A stretch of 64,000 bases of DNA, from positions 11,685,800-11,749,799 of the forward strand of contig NW_004624795.1 of assembly GCF_000247695.1 (NCBI RefSeq), in the 5' to 3' direction. The position numbers and the translations under genes are program-made. Source of the DNA: Heterocephalus glaber. Taxonomy: Eukaryota > Chordata > Mammalia > Rodentia > Bathyergidae. Within the stretch, counting starts at the first letter, position 1; each line of letters starts with the position of its first letter. Under the pieces are notes generated by a model. It ran no database searches. It saw only the letters and a program-made list of their open reading frames with translations, and was not told the origin of the DNA. Positions 13,131 to 24,725 of the stretch are shown piece by piece.

Positions 13131-13269
13131 CGCTCGTCCCCGCGCCCTGGGCCCCGCCCGCTCCCCCAGCCCGGCGCTTTCTTCCCCTCCCAACGCAGCC
13201 CGGCGGCTCCGCGTTTCAATAGCCTGGCCCGGCCGAGCCCCCTCCCCGCGCTGCTCCGTCCGCCGTGGG

Positions 13270-13690
13270 ACAGACGCTAGGGTATTCATTCACTGAGAGT
13301 CGGGGAATAACGGCATTATTCCCCCCAGAGAGGGCACCCTGCCCCCGCGACTATCTGAGGCTTCATTGTAAAAGGATTAAAAGTTAAAGACCTCCATCTT
13401 ATGATTCTTTCATTTAATCTTCCTGGCGCCTGGGAGACATATTCGATGGATGATGGCTTTTAAAATATTCCTGATGTCGGCTACCTTAGGACTCCAAGCC
13501 GGGCAAACAAACGTAATTTATTTCCAGGAGAAAGGGGATATTGAGATGTTTAAGTTTATGAACCGCCGTCCCCATGTATATTTGTTAAGTTCTGACAAAT
13601 ACCCAAATAACGTTAAAATCAGCCATTCATCACTTATGAATTTATGCAAAACTTTTTGCGCCCCGGGCCAATATTTTTTTAGAGCGAGTT
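13270..13690. promoter_or_regulatory. AT-rich island downstream of NOG, candidate conserved enhancer
   Basis: A roughly 420-base block of low-GC, repeat-free sequence sits abruptly inside the CpG domain, 2.0-2.4 kb after the CDS. It is dense in motifs such as TTCATTTAAT, TTTTAAAATATT, GTAATTTATT, TTTATGAA and TTTATGCAAA (octamer-like). Its composition resembles vertebrate conserved non-coding elements near developmental genes. A 111-codon frame from 13450 has no recognisable domain and runs into low-complexity Gly/Arg, so I do not call it a gene. Confidence 0.45.
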
Positions 13691-14169
13691 TCCCTGGCGA
13701 GGGGCGGAGGAGGTGGGAGGAGGGAAGAGGAGGGGGCTCGGGGAAGAAGGGGGGAGCCGAAAGCAAGAATTTTCATGCCTGGTAAACACGCGAATTATGC
13801 GAAGAGAGTTATTCCCAGCTGGGCGGGCTGCCAAAGCTCGGAGAGCGAGCGCGCCGAGGCCAGCGCCCCCGCCCCCACGCTGGCAGTGTCACTGGATCAC
13901 AATGCGAGGTCTTCCCTCCGCGACGCCCCCTCCTCCCGCCTCGGCCCGCTTGGAAAACCCGCGCGCAGCCGGCGAGCTTCTCGATTTTCAGGGCAGGAGC
14001 CGGGCTGCAGACGTGACGGGCCACAGACCCCCGGACTGACAGACCCAAAGGGCAGGCGCGGCGACGCGGCTCCCCGGCACGACGAGGAGACCCCGCAGGA
14101 CCCAGGCAGTCCCAGAAGCAAACCAAGGAGGCGCTGGTCCCGGGACGCGTGCCTGGCGCACATGTGGTG
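13691..14169. other. GC-rich flank, purine-rich at its start
   Basis: A G/A-rich strand bias (13695-13760) is followed by CpG-rich DNA. There is no gene. Confidence 0.5.
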
Positions 14170-14245
14170 CTCGCGTCCCCATTAAGATTAATGTTGATGA
14201 TACTGTAATGCTAATAATAGCGTGCACGCGGGAAGGAGGAGAGCG
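14170..14245. promoter_or_regulatory. Candidate homeodomain-site cluster
   Basis: 'cattaagattaatgttgatgat' then 'gtaatgctaataatagcg' gives four TAAT/ATTA-type cores within about 45 bases, at the edge of the CpG domain. It could be a small regulatory element. Inference. Confidence 0.35.
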
Positions 14246-15014
14246 CGCTGGGCAGAGGGAAGAGAGCTGTCTCTTGCTGTCACCTAGTGCCTGTCTGCTA
14301 GAAGCAGGAAAATTGATCTAAGTGTCTTCAGTGGTTTTGACAGCCTCTGAATTTGCCCGAGGGGTGCAGTGCCTCCCCGGGATGGAGATTCATAACTCTC
14401 ACAAATACATGCACATTGATTTTTTTTTTTTTAATCCTGGAAGAGAATGAATGCAGAGGTTCCCACTGCCCCGTCGTCCCTCCCATCCCACCGTAGTTGT
14501 GAAAATTCACTCATCGACTCTTGCCTTCATTCCTTCCTTCCACCCTTTCAACACCCCGCTGCACTCCACACACAAGCCTGCCAAGGCCAGAAGCCCTCGG
14601 GGAGCCAGCCCGGGGAGGACCCTCTGGCCCCCAGGGGCTGGGAAGGGGATCTGGTTCCTGGTTGAGAGGGAGAAGCCAGGGGTCCATTATCAGTCCTGCT
14701 TCTGAGACTCCTGAGAAAGGGGGTTGAAGTTTGGTGGCAGCTGCAGGAGGGAGCTGGCTGTGTATTAAGAGCTCTTAGCTGTGCTGGATGGGGACAGCAG
14801 GGGGAGGGCCCAGCCCATACTGGTATTTTGAAGGGGGTGATTCATCCTTTTTCTTTAATGCACTTGGAATGTCAGAGCTGGAGGGGAGCTTAGATTCCAA
14901 TGCCCACCGCTCAATATATGGGTGAGAAGCCTGAGAGCTCCCTGTAGAGACACTTGCCAGGATCACAGGCAACTGCAGTTGGGGTTGGCTACGTGGTCCC
15001 AGTTGTGCCTCTTC
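14246..15014. other. Gene-free flank
   Basis: No gene or clear repeat was seen apart from a short T-run near 14419-14431. Confidence 0.5.
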
Positions 15015-15112
15015 TCTTCGCTGTTCTCTTTTTCTTTCTTCTTTCTTCTTTCTTCTTCTCCTTCTCCTCCTCCTCCTGCCCCCCTCCTCCTTTTTTCTGT
15101 GTGTGTGTGTTT
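15015..15112 (+). repeat. Polypyrimidine (CTT/CTC) tract with short (GT)n
   Basis: About 80 bases are almost purely C/T, followed by GTGTGTGTGT. A mirror-like polypyrimidine tract can form triplex DNA. Confidence 0.9.
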
Positions 15113-15194
15113 TCATTTTGATGGGTGGGACAGAATTCTCTCCAGATGACATAACAACAGATCAGCAAACTGATCGACCGTCCTCCTGTACCTA

Positions 15195-15350
15195 TTAGCA
15201 AGGTGTATACCAACAGTTTGTTACATGCCAAGCACTGGGCTAAACGCTTTACACTAATTTTCCTCTAAGGTCTCTAGTGTCTAATTAAGGAAACAGAGAA
15301 TATAAGCCTCTTGCCCAAATCCAAGCTGACACCAACCTGTGCTTCTTGTA
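15195..15350 (+). repeat. MIR SINE remnant
   Basis: 'gccaagcactgggctaaacgctttacactaattttcctc' and 'ggaaacagagaat...ctcttgccca' follow the MIR consensus order. Confidence 0.75.
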
Positions 15351-15499
15351 ACTATTCTTCCTTCCTTCAAGGACCTGAACCCTTGGTTTGCGTGATATCC
15401 TGCATGCCACGAGTGTGCTGGTAAATCTCAGCTCGGGCTACCTGGTGAGCCACATAACAAGTTTTGTATACCCTGTTATCTATCACTATCTCTCCCTGC

Positions 15500-15965
15500 A
15501 GCTCCCCATACAAAGAGTTTACAATGCTATAGAGCAGGTAAGAAATGAAGACCAGGGTAAGTGATGAAAGAAGAGTTAAACCATCAAACAAACCTGGGCC
15601 GGAGAGAGGAGGGCTCACTGCTAGACAGGGAAACCGGAGAAGGCATTTGACCAAAGTCGCAAAAGCAAGGTGAATGTTGTCTTGTGGATGTAAGCTGCGG
15701 GAGGAAAGGGTGTTTGGATGGAGAGAGCAGTATATATAAGTAAAGGCATAATGTTGGAAAAGTATTTGCGTGTTTGGGAAACACTCAAACAAACTTTAGC
15801 ATAGGACAGATCCAAGCTGAGGAGAGCAAGCAATAAAGTCTGAAACACAGGCTGAGGCCAAATTAGGGAGGGTTTTGAATGCCAGCTCCAGCACCAAACT
15901 TTATTTCTCAAGCAATAGAAAGCCACTGAGAACTCTCGAATAGGGCAGGGACGCCATAAGAACAC
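15500..15965 (+). repeat. Old CR1-clade LINE remnant (L2/L3 type)
   Basis: 'ttgggagggttttgaatgccagctccagc...agcaatagaaagccactgagaactctcgaatagggcaggg' resembles the A/G-rich 3' region of ancient CR1-clade LINEs. The family name is uncertain. Confidence 0.5.
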
Positions 15966-16018
15966 AATAGCAAAAGAAAGTATTTACTCATTCAATAAAC
16001 ATTTTTGAGCACCTTTCT

Positions 16019-16560
16019 GGTTATCTTTTGGTATACAACAAGCTGCCCCCAAAATTAAGAGTTTGAAAACAACCATTTTATTTTGCTCATGATTCCATAG
16101 GCCAGGAATCTGGGTAGGGCTCAACTGGACAGTTCATCTATTATACTCTGGGTGTGGGGATCCACTTCCAAAGTGGCTTCTAGTACCTGGCAGTCAGCCA
16201 GGAGCCCAACTATCATGTTGATCAGAGCCCCTACAAGTTGCTTCTCCATGTGGCTTGGGTTTTCTCCCACCCTGCAGGCTTTAGAGTAGTTGGTTTTACC
16301 TGGTGGCCCATGGCTCCAAGAGAAAGTGTACTAAGAAGCCTGGGTGAGAGCTAAAGGGTGGCCTAGGACAGCCTGAAAAGTCTCTCACCATTGTTTCAAC
16401 CTTAGTCTTTAGGGTAAGCAAGTCTCAAAGACCAGCTCAGACTCAAGGGGAAGGAAATGGAACATTATCACCCAATGGGAGAAGCAGCAAAGAATCGGGG
16501 CCATCTTTAACCTACCTTGTGATAGGCACTTCTGTAAGCCAGGATGTTTTCCATGCCCAG
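16019..16560 (-). mobile_element. MaLR-type LTR (MLT1-like), reverse orientation
   Basis: It starts 'ttatcttttggtatacaacaagctgcccccaaaattaagagtttgaaaacaac', a degraded reverse copy of the MLT1 3' end. It continues with 'ggccaggaatctgggtagggctcaactgg' and 'ggatccacttccaaagtggcttctagtac'. No target duplication was identified. Confidence 0.6.
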
Positions 16561-17574
16561 ACACAAACATGGAGAGGGAGTCATTTTAACTTAAATTTGG
16601 TACCAGTGCCCAGGACGGGTGGGAGATAGGAGCATGGCTCCTGGGAGATCGGTTACAGAGGAATGTGCCACATGTGGTTCGTGCTTGAGGAGCATCCATG
16701 CTGATGAATACAGAGACCACATGTCAGAAGACTAGAGAGGACTTGGTGGCTGGCCGGAAGTAGGCCTGAGGAGAGATCCAAATGGTCTTTGATGTTCCAG
16801 ACCTACAAGGGACCAGGCACAGAAGAGGCACCTGGGTGCACAAGCTCTGCCCCTCCTCTAGCCACTCCCACACACAGCAGGAAGTGCTCAATAAATCCTA
16901 GGTGAAAGGAACTGACCTAGGGATCTGCAGGGTGCCTTGGCATGTTATTGAACAAGGGATGAGACGGGAAGATTCTTCTGAATTCAATTTTTTATATACA
17001 AAAAAGGATCAGCAAGATAAAACTACAAGTTGAAAAGTCACATAAGAGATTCTACTGTCACCTGGTCTTGAAAGCAGTGTGCTGGACCCGGGAGGAGGCT
17101 GCTCCCTCTCAGTGGTGCATCTGCCCCTTGTTTAGCCAGTGTCCACTCTGCTCATTGCATGCTTCACTCTTTATCCTATCGTACCTACCAGGGCCTTGGG
17201 AAGCACTGCAATGGGGCCCCCTGGCTAGATGTGAGGAGGGGACAGAGAGGAGAAAGCAAATTTTGATTCTTTTGAGATAAGAAAAGAAAAGGAGTCTGGA
17301 AGGAAACCATATACTGTACAGAATTTGAAAAGATATTCCAATTTTGAGGGAAAGATGATAGAATTACAGTATTTAAACTGGGAGGTAATTAAAGTCTTTA
17401 CCCCTTCAAGTGACTGCAAACATGAAGGGTTATCAAGGACTAGTTCTACAGACTTTGGATCAGAACTGGCACTAGAAAGGACACTTCCAGTTGTTCGGTT
17501 CAACCTTCCTTTTGCAGTTCTTATTAAGCGTAAATAGCATTAGAACTTTAAAAGCACTTTCTTGTACATTGTTT
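16561..17574. other. Gene-free flank
   Basis: No gene or confident repeat was seen. Confidence 0.45.
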
Positions 17575-17690
17575 TACGTGAACTGTGATATGAGTACCCT
17601 TGAAGACAGGAAGTGGGTCTATCATAATTGCATCCCAAGCCTAGCACAGGGCCTGACTCATAACAGCACTTAGCAAATATTAACGGGAGA
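17575..17690 (+). repeat. L2 LINE 3' end remnant
   Basis: 'cttgaagacaggaagtgggtctatcataattgcatcccaagcctagcacagggcctgactcata' matches the L2 terminal region. Confidence 0.65.
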
Positions 17691-18034
17691 AAAAATGCAC
17701 TTCCCAGATGGGAAAACTGACGCTGGAGCAGGCACTCAGAGCTCATTCCTGATGGTGGAGACAGGCAAAGCTGGTGCTCTGGGTACTAGGAGAGCCAGCG
17801 GCTGCCATCTCTGTGGTCAGGATGCGGCTCCTGAAGCCAAGCACATATGCAGGCTGCTCAGCAAGTCTGTGAGGGAAAAATGAGGAAGATGGTCAGAATC
17901 TGCACCTGCCAAAAGGGACAGGTCCCAGATTGCTGGCTTTGGCAGCCCCGCCCCCTCAGCCAGCTTTGTAAAGCACTGGTGTTCAACTTATCCAGTTGGG
18001 GAGGAATTACTCAAGCAAGGGAGGTAGTGCTTCC

Positions 18035-18130
18035 ACCATTTTCCAGATGCAAATACTTGGGGAAACAGGAAGCCTAAGGGACTCCAACAGCTAGCTAGTG
18101 GTGGAGCTGAGATTCAACTGCGCTGGCACT
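18035..18130 (+). repeat. MIR SINE remnant
   Basis: 'ggggaaacaggaagcc...caacagctagctagtggtggagctgagattcaa' is a recognisable MIR core. Confidence 0.75.
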
Positions 18131-18174
18131 GTGCAGGCTGCCGGGCGAGGCAGGGGGGTGAGTGCTCCCTGAGT

Positions 18175-18590
18175 TTATAATCCCAGCCGGTCTCCCTGAT
18201 CCATGCTCACCCCAGCTCCAATCCATTCTCCACGCTATAGCCCAAGTGACCTTAAGACGCACATATGGTCTTGTCACTCCCCTGCTTAAAACCTCTCAAG
18301 AGCTTCCATTGCTCTGAGGATAAAGGCCAGAATCCTTCCCCAGCTGGGGCCTGCTCTCCCCCTGGCTCTGGGTTCAAGCCACACAAGCTTTCTTTTACGT
18401 CCTGTCACACACACAGCTCCCTCTGGTTCAGGGCCTTTGCACATGCAGTATCTTCAGTCTGTGATGCTCTGCTTCTGCCAGCACCCCTAAATGTTACCCT
18501 GTTTTTCAGCTCACACTCTTAGGGAGTACAGGTCTGGTTCCCTCACATCCCTTGTACTCAGGCCTCTTTGCACCTTTTTCTTCATGGGCC
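18175..18590 (+). repeat. L2 LINE 3' region
   Basis: 'cttgtcactcccctgcttaaaacctctcaagagcttccattgctctgaggataaaggccagaatcc' and 'cagggcctttgcacatgcagt' match the L2 ORF2 end and 3' region in the + direction. Confidence 0.8.
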
Positions 18591-18609
18591 ATATCACAGT
18601 TTGTAGCTG

Positions 18610-19180
18610 GCGCAGTTATGCACTGCTTGCCGCCAAAGATGCATTCTGAGAACTGCATTGTGAAGCAAGCTCATCGCTATGTGGGCATCAGGAAAAGCCC
18701 TACACAAGCCTGGGAGGCACAAGATCTGGACAAGATCTCCTGATGCACTCAAGAGACTCAGTGAACACAAGATGTGCAAGTCTGCTCCAGCCATATCATG
18801 CCAGACTGTAGTAAACTATTTTTTTAATAAGTAGGGGTACACTCTAAAATAATGACAAAAAGAAGTGTATAGTAAATGCATAAACAGGTACGTAGTCATT
18901 TATCTTCACTATTAAGCACTCTATACTATGCACACTTGTATGTGCTATGCTTTTATAGGACTGGCAGTGCAGTAGATTTGTTTACACCATGCTTAACTGC
19001 ACACATTCAAGTGCTGCCCTGTGCTATGGCACTGCCACGCTACAACATCACTAGGCACTAAGAATGCTTCAGCTCCACTCTGGTCTTATGGGCCCACAGT
19101 CACGTACGCAGTCCATCATGAACTGAAATGTCACCATGCAGCACGTGGCTGTACTTATTATTTACAGTCATTTGTGCTGA
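18610..19180. mobile_element. Old non-autonomous DNA transposon remnant (Tigger-type, name uncertain)
   Basis: 'gatgcattctgagaactgcattgtgaagcaagctcatcgctatgtgggcatca' and the later AT-rich body resemble a TcMar-Tigger-derived non-autonomous element common in placental mammals. Family from memory. Confidence 0.45.
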
Positions 19181-19799
19181 TCTCTTTTGGTAGATAATCT
19201 CCACCTCCCTCCACTTTCCTCACCATGGTACCCTTGGTCCCTGGTGCAGACAGGGGCACATGTAAATACTCATTGTATAGAGAGATGACTGCATACACTG
19301 AAAAAAAAGAAGAAATACCACTTCATCGCCGTCCTGGGATAAGCCATGTTCTACCTGAGGCTCTAAGTATATCATGAGTTCAGAGTCTGGCTCCTGTTAA
19401 ATAGTGATCTAGGGAAAATTTAAGAGCATGCTCAAATGCGTCATGTGGGATAGGAAGCAAAGGACCCTAAGGTGACTATCAGTTCTGGGGATTATAGTGA
19501 CTCCCAGGTTACTGAACCCAAAAGTCCTGTCTGTGTAGGTGGGGACAGATAGCTGAGTTGCCAGATAACCCCTTCCAGCAAATCTGAGGCCCACCCTGTA
19601 AATGGGAGATCACTACCTAGAAAAGCTTCCCATCAGAAGGAGCTCAAAGCATGGAGTGATTCATGCAGAAAATTCTGAAAAGACTCTGAGGGGTGGGTAA
19701 AAGAATCCCCTTCCCCACCTCTGAAATCTTAAAAATGGGAGAGATTATCTTATCTACGGGACAGTTAAAACTTGATCTTTCCTGCCAGGGGAATAATGA
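19181..19799. other. Gene-free flank
   Basis: No gene or confident repeat was seen. Confidence 0.45.
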
Positions 19800-19965
19800 A
19801 ATTAAGCAATGACTAACTCATGTCTAATGCTTTGCAGTTTACAAACCACTTTCACATCCATTATCTCTTTCAAGTCCACACAACAGCTCATGGCTAGAAT
19901 TTTGATTATCATTTTGAAGATAATGAAACCCAGACTGAAGGACTCACCCTGGAGGCCAGAACCTT
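19800..19965 (+). repeat. MIR SINE remnant
   Basis: 'gcagtttacaaaccactttcacatccattatctctttcaagtccacacaacagctcatggctag...gataatgaaacccagactgaagga' follows the MIR consensus. Confidence 0.75.
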
Positions 19966-20014
19966 TCTCCTGAGTGGAGAACTTGATATTATGAAGGAAA
20001 ACAAAACACAACAC

Positions 20015-20070
20015 CGTGGACTTTGGAGTGAGAACAGCTTGGGTTTGAATCCCGGCTCCTGTTATTAGCG
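20015..20070 (+). repeat. MIR 5' fragment
   Basis: 'ggactttggagtgagaacagcttgggtttgaatcccggctcctg' matches the tRNA-derived MIR head. Confidence 0.65.
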
Positions 20071-20919
20071 TGGATGCTGGTTAAGGTAGATGAGATGTTT
20101 CACATTCCAAAAAGAATGCACTGATACCTGGCCCACCAGGGCATTGAGATGTTCCAGTGGTTCTATCCGTGTTGCTCCTGGTGAATGTAAGAGCTCAGGT
20201 ATTGGTTTCCTTTCTCCTCCCCAACCTAGGGTCTGTGCTTTGCCCCTTTTTTTGTAGGGATAAAAACCGAGTATCCCGCCGCCAGAGGTGGTGACCAGCT
20301 GCTTGTACACATTATTGTCCCACAAGGGTCAGAGCTGGGGGTAATATCCTACAGATTCTACTTTTTTAAGCTGACACAACAAGTTTGAGTTTGGTGCCTT
20401 TTATTTTTTCTTGTTTGTTTGCTCTTGTTAAATTATAAGCCAAAGAATAAATGAAGGCAACTACCAAAGGTAAAGCCAGGAGGGATAGAAGCTGGGAGGG
20501 TAAAATGTTAGAACAGAGGAAAATTGGGAAACCAGGGAATTTGTTTTGAAAAAGCAAAGGTAGGAATCCAGCTCACGTAAATTAGCCCCAATTTGTTCTA
20601 ATTCTACAAATTCCTCATTTCTAGTTATTGGCCCTCAACTAGTAATTCTAGTTTTTGGAGTCACCCAGAAGAGACCACCTCTGAGAAGTAGTCTTGAGTG
20701 CTCTCATTCCCACCTCACTTCAGAATCAGAGACCTGACTATGAGAAAGATCATCATAGCCAGGGAAAACTAAGGCGCCCGAGAGTCAAAATGCAGTGTTA
20801 GCCATAGGACCCCTGAAGGACATCTGTCCACACGTGACCACCACTGAGGAAAATGAGGAAACTGAGGCCCAGAGAGAAAAAGTGACCTGATCAGTGTTTA
20901 ACTGCTATGCTTGGACCTT
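20071..20919. other. Gene-free flank with MIR fragment
   Basis: Only a short MIR-like core near 20845-20895 ('gaggaaactgaggcccagagagaaaaagtgacctgatca') is recognisable. Confidence 0.5.
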
Positions 20920-21247
20920 GCATCCCCCAATGGCACATGTGTTGATGGCTTTTATCCCTGGAGTGGTATTATTGGAAGGTGGCAGAATTTTTAATACGTA
21001 GGGACTAGCAGGAAGTCTTTAGGTCACTGGGAATGTGGCCTTGAAAGGAATAATGGAACCAAAGTCTCTTTCTCATGTTTCAGCCATGAGGTGAGCAAAT
21101 TTCTCTATCAGAAGCTCCCTGTCGTGATGTGCTGTCTCTCTGCAGGCCCCAAAACTACTGGAACCTGCAAAACTGTGATCAACTTTTCCTCTTTGTAAGT
21201 TGGTTATCTCAAGCATTTGTTACTGTGATAGAAAGCTGAGTAGCACA
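20920..21247 (+). mobile_element. MaLR-type LTR (rodent ORR1/MT-like)
   Basis: Order of recognisable blocks: 'ccctggagtggtattattggaaggtggcagaatttttaa', 'gtctttaggtcactgggaatgtggccttgaaaggaataatgg', 'catgaggtgagcaaatttctctatcagaagctccctgtcgtgatgtgctg', and 'tgtaagttggttatctcaagcatttgttactgtgatagaaagctgag'. This is the MaLR LTR layout. No internal region is attached, so it is probably a solo LTR. Confidence 0.65.
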
Positions 21248-21799
21248 TCAACCTCAAGTTAGAGACCGAGGCTAAGGAAGGAACTTGCATCAGTATGAGG
21301 GGCTGCTAAATGTGGATTCAGGTGCCTGGCAGCCCCTGGGTTAGAAGACCCTTCAGAATGCTGCATTCTGGGGCAGGTTGCCCAAAGGGCTGCTATGGTC
21401 TTCCTTGTTCACTTCACAAACAAGCAGCATGTGTAGGCCCTGCCCTGTAGCCATGGCTCACTGAGTGCTGAGGCATGCTTGGTGCCATTCCTCTTTCTGG
21501 CAGGACTCTCGGGGATGGATGCTCCCTAGAGTTTTGGTCAGCTCTTGTCTCACTTTCTATCACGTCCTCTGCCTGGGGGGAACCCTGGCTCTCCCATGAT
21601 GGGAGCTGTCATCCTTGAGTGCCTGTGCCCAAATCTCTGGCCCAGGCCATATCATTTCTCCTAAGCTCCTTGTCTGAAGGGTCAACCTGTTCTTGGACCT
21701 CACCACATCAAATCCATGTCCAAAGTGGGATTCTAATCCTATTCTGAAGCCTTCTAATCTGACTGTTTTCACCAATCGTTTTCGGTTTTCTTATTTTTG

Positions 21800-22440
21800 A
21801 GTAATGGCTACAGCCCTCACCAAGGAGTATGTGTGTTATTTACCTCATCAGCATCCTCTCCTCCCAAAGCATCTGCCAACATCTGAATTCCTTCTCAGTC
21901 CTGCTCACTCCCATCTTCATGATGTGGCTAGAGCTCAGGCCCTTGTCATCTTTTGCCTTGGCCTTCATGGTAGCTTGATCGTCTATTTATTCACCACCAG
22001 CCTTGCCCTATCTTCAGCATTGCCACTGGAGTTGTCATTTTCCAGCACACACTCCAAATGTTCAGGGTCTTCCTTTTTCTATAGAACCAAGGCTAAACTC
22101 CTTAGCCTGACACCCAAGGTCCTTTATAATCCATACTTCCAGTTTTCTCACTATAATCTACTGTCATGTTCTGCTCCACCCTACCCAAACCAACCAGTCA
22201 TCCCAGCTTACTCCTAGCTGCTCAAACTTGCCAACACTTTGATGCTTCTGACTTTTGCTTACATTATTTGCTCCTCCTGAAATACCCCCTGCCCTACCCT
22301 CACCCCATCCCCCCAAACCAGGGAAAAACTATTAATACTGCAGGGCCTTGCTCGCATGGCACCTCCTCAGCCCTTGGCCAGGGTAGAATTCATCAAGCCA
22401 CTCTTTGTCCTCCCACAGTGGTGATGATTAATAATAATGA
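21800..22440 (+). repeat. L2 LINE 3' region
   Basis: 'agaaccaaggctaaactccttagcctgacacccaaggtcctttataatccatacttccag' and 'catgttctgctccacc' match L2. Chance frames of up to 137 codons here come from this LINE remnant. Confidence 0.8.
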
Positions 22441-22489
22441 TTATAATAGTTATTAACTGTCCGTGTGTGGCAAGCTCTATTCCAGGTAC

Positions 22490-22804
22490 TGTGGCCATTA
22501 ATCCTGATATGTCAACTTCATTGGGTTAAGAAAGTAGAGTGTGCTCCTGGGTGCGTTGAGGTGGATCATGGAGGTGTGGCTAGGATACTTGCACCCTCTC
22601 TGGCTCCTCTTATACTGTTCTGCTGCTCTACTTCCTGGCTGCCATAAATTTAGCAGCTTTTCTCCACGACTTCTGCCATGAAGTTTCTGCCTTACAGCCA
22701 GCTGACCATGGACTGAATCCTCTGTGAACAAGCGCCAAATTAACGCCCCCCCTTTAAGTTGTGTGTGTTATTATGTCTCAGTGATGAGAAAGCTGGCTAA
22801 TATA
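22490..22804 (+). repeat. 5' LTR of the MaLR-type element
   Basis: It shares, in the same order as the 3' LTR, blocks such as 'ttaatcctgatatgtcaacttcattgggttaag', 'gggtgcgttgaggtggatcatggagg', 'ctgccatgaagtttctgccttacagccagct' and 'cagtgatgagaaagctggctaata'. Confidence 0.75.
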
Positions 22805-23851
22805 TAAAATCAGTACCAGAGAAGTGGGGTTATTGTTCTGATTATACCTGACATTATAGTTTAGAAGCCTTCACAAGTGGTTTGAGGGAGGAGTGTGGAA
22901 AGCTTTGGAGATGCAGGCTGGAGAAAACCTAGAATGCTATAAACAGACTCTGATAGATGATTCTGGTCAGAGTTCAGAAGACCAGAATGCTGACAGGAAT
23001 GTAGACAGCAAAAGCCAGGCTCAGGAGGTTTCACTTGGGAATAAGGACTTCACCAACCATTGGACTCCAAGCCATGCATGTCACACATTGTAAAAAATTT
23101 TGTCTACATGTTTGTCCATGTCCTGAGCCTTTGCAGGACACAAATTAAGGACAGTGAACTAGTTTGGCAGCAGAAATTTCGAAACAGTCCAACATTCAGG
23201 CTGTGGTATAGGTGCTGCTGGCTGCTTTTTAACCAGATTTATAGTGAGAATGGGGGCAGAAGGCAAAGCAGAAAAATTTGGAAAACTTAAATTTGGAACC
23301 AGAAGGAACTATGTGTAAATTTAGGTCCAAAAGGAGGTGTGGCTGCTAAAGAGATTGGAAACTATATACTTTATACATGAACAACCAGAATGATGCCTTT
23401 AGGGCATCTTATAAATCAGCAAGACCCCACTTGAGGGTGCAAAAGTTTCAACCTTTCATTTGAGAAGAGATTCCCTAGGATGCCTACTCCAGAGGGCCTC
23501 CCTATGTAATTGGTGCCCTGGAATTCATTTTACTGTACTCAGCCACCCAGACACTCAGAGGCTGCTGTATGCATGGTCTAAGGGGGCCTGGATATTGTCT
23601 CCACTGACAGCAAACCTTGGCATCATCCGTGCTATGCTGGTTGGCATGGAGAATACAAGAGTTACGGAGTCGGGAAGACTTCCACCCAGATTTCAGAGAA
23701 AGACCTGAGAGGTCAGACATGGAGCCTCTGAGAGGGCACAGCATGAAGCTATGGGAATGAAGCTGAAGGTAGAAACCCCAGGAAGTCAGATATACTAGGA
23801 ATCTGGAATGTCAGCCAAGGAAATCTGCAGACCCTGAGTGGAGTAAGCCCA

Positions 23852-24711
23852 AGAGAGAGGCCTTTTTATTTTATTCCTTTATTTTTTTTTGCTTAAATTC
23901 TTTTATTGGTACATTTTAGGCATACAATACATTTACATTTATCATTGGGTGCTTGTACCTGTACACGATGTATCCTGGTTCTTATTTTTTCCCCATTACC
24001 TGTGTACCCTTCACCCCCTCAACCCTTCCATATTTACATAGACTTTGTTCCCATTTTTTTTCTTTTCTCATAATTTTTACTTTCCCTTCTTTCCTTTCCC
24101 CTCTCCCTCCTACTTTCCCTACCCCTTTGGATCTTTTCTTCCTATTTCAAATTATCAATTATTCATTTTAGTCCTTATTTACACTTTCAGTTTCTCACAC
24201 CAGAGAAGCTATTCGGTATTTACACATGTGTGTCCTATTTATTTCAATATGCATCCATTTAGCTATAAATAACTCTAGTTTCTTGTTCTTTATGGCTGAG
24301 TATTACTCCATTTTATTTAAAAAAAATAAAAACCACATCTCCTTTATCAAGTTACCAGTTGATGGGCACTTGGGCTGTTTCCAAGCTTTAGCTATTACAA
24401 ACTGTGCTGCTATGAACATGAGTGCACGTATATCGCTGTGGTATGACTCTTAATTCTTTTGGGAAGATACCCAGCAGGGGAATAGCTGGGTCAAATGGGA
24501 CCTCTAATCCTAGTTGTTTGAGGTATCTCCATACTGATTTCCACAGTGGTTGCACCAGTCTGCACGGCCACCAACAAAGGAGAAGGGTTCCTTTCTCCCC
24601 ACACCCCTGCCAGCATTTGTTATTGGTTAATTTCTTGATAGCAGCCATTCTTTCTGGGGTGAGGTGGAATCTCAGTGTTGTTTTCATCTGCATCAGAGAG
24701 AGGCCTTTTTA
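23852..24711 (-). mobile_element. 5'-truncated L1 with 17-bp target site duplication
   Basis: Perfect 17-bp direct repeats AGAGAGAGGCCTTTTTA lie at 23852-23868 and 24695-24711. Between them is an L1 in reverse: the T-rich poly(A) complement starts at about 23869, then the 3' UTR, then the ORF2 C-terminus. The minus-strand frame ending near 24388 carries typical L1 ORF2 C-terminal residues (WRYLKQLGLEVPFDPAIPLLG). The copy is about 0.83 kb, severely 5' truncated and inactive. Confidence 0.93.
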
Positions 24712-24725
24712 AATGGGGATGTTTA

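Noticed and set aside
13450..13785. 111-codon ATG frame in the AT-rich island after NOG
   Set aside because: No recognisable family; its C-terminus is Gly/Arg/Glu low complexity. An opposing frame overlaps it. A conserved regulatory element is the simpler reading.
24388..24693. 101-codon minus-strand frame as a possible gene
   Set aside because: It is the C-terminal remnant of L1 ORF2 inside a truncated L1.
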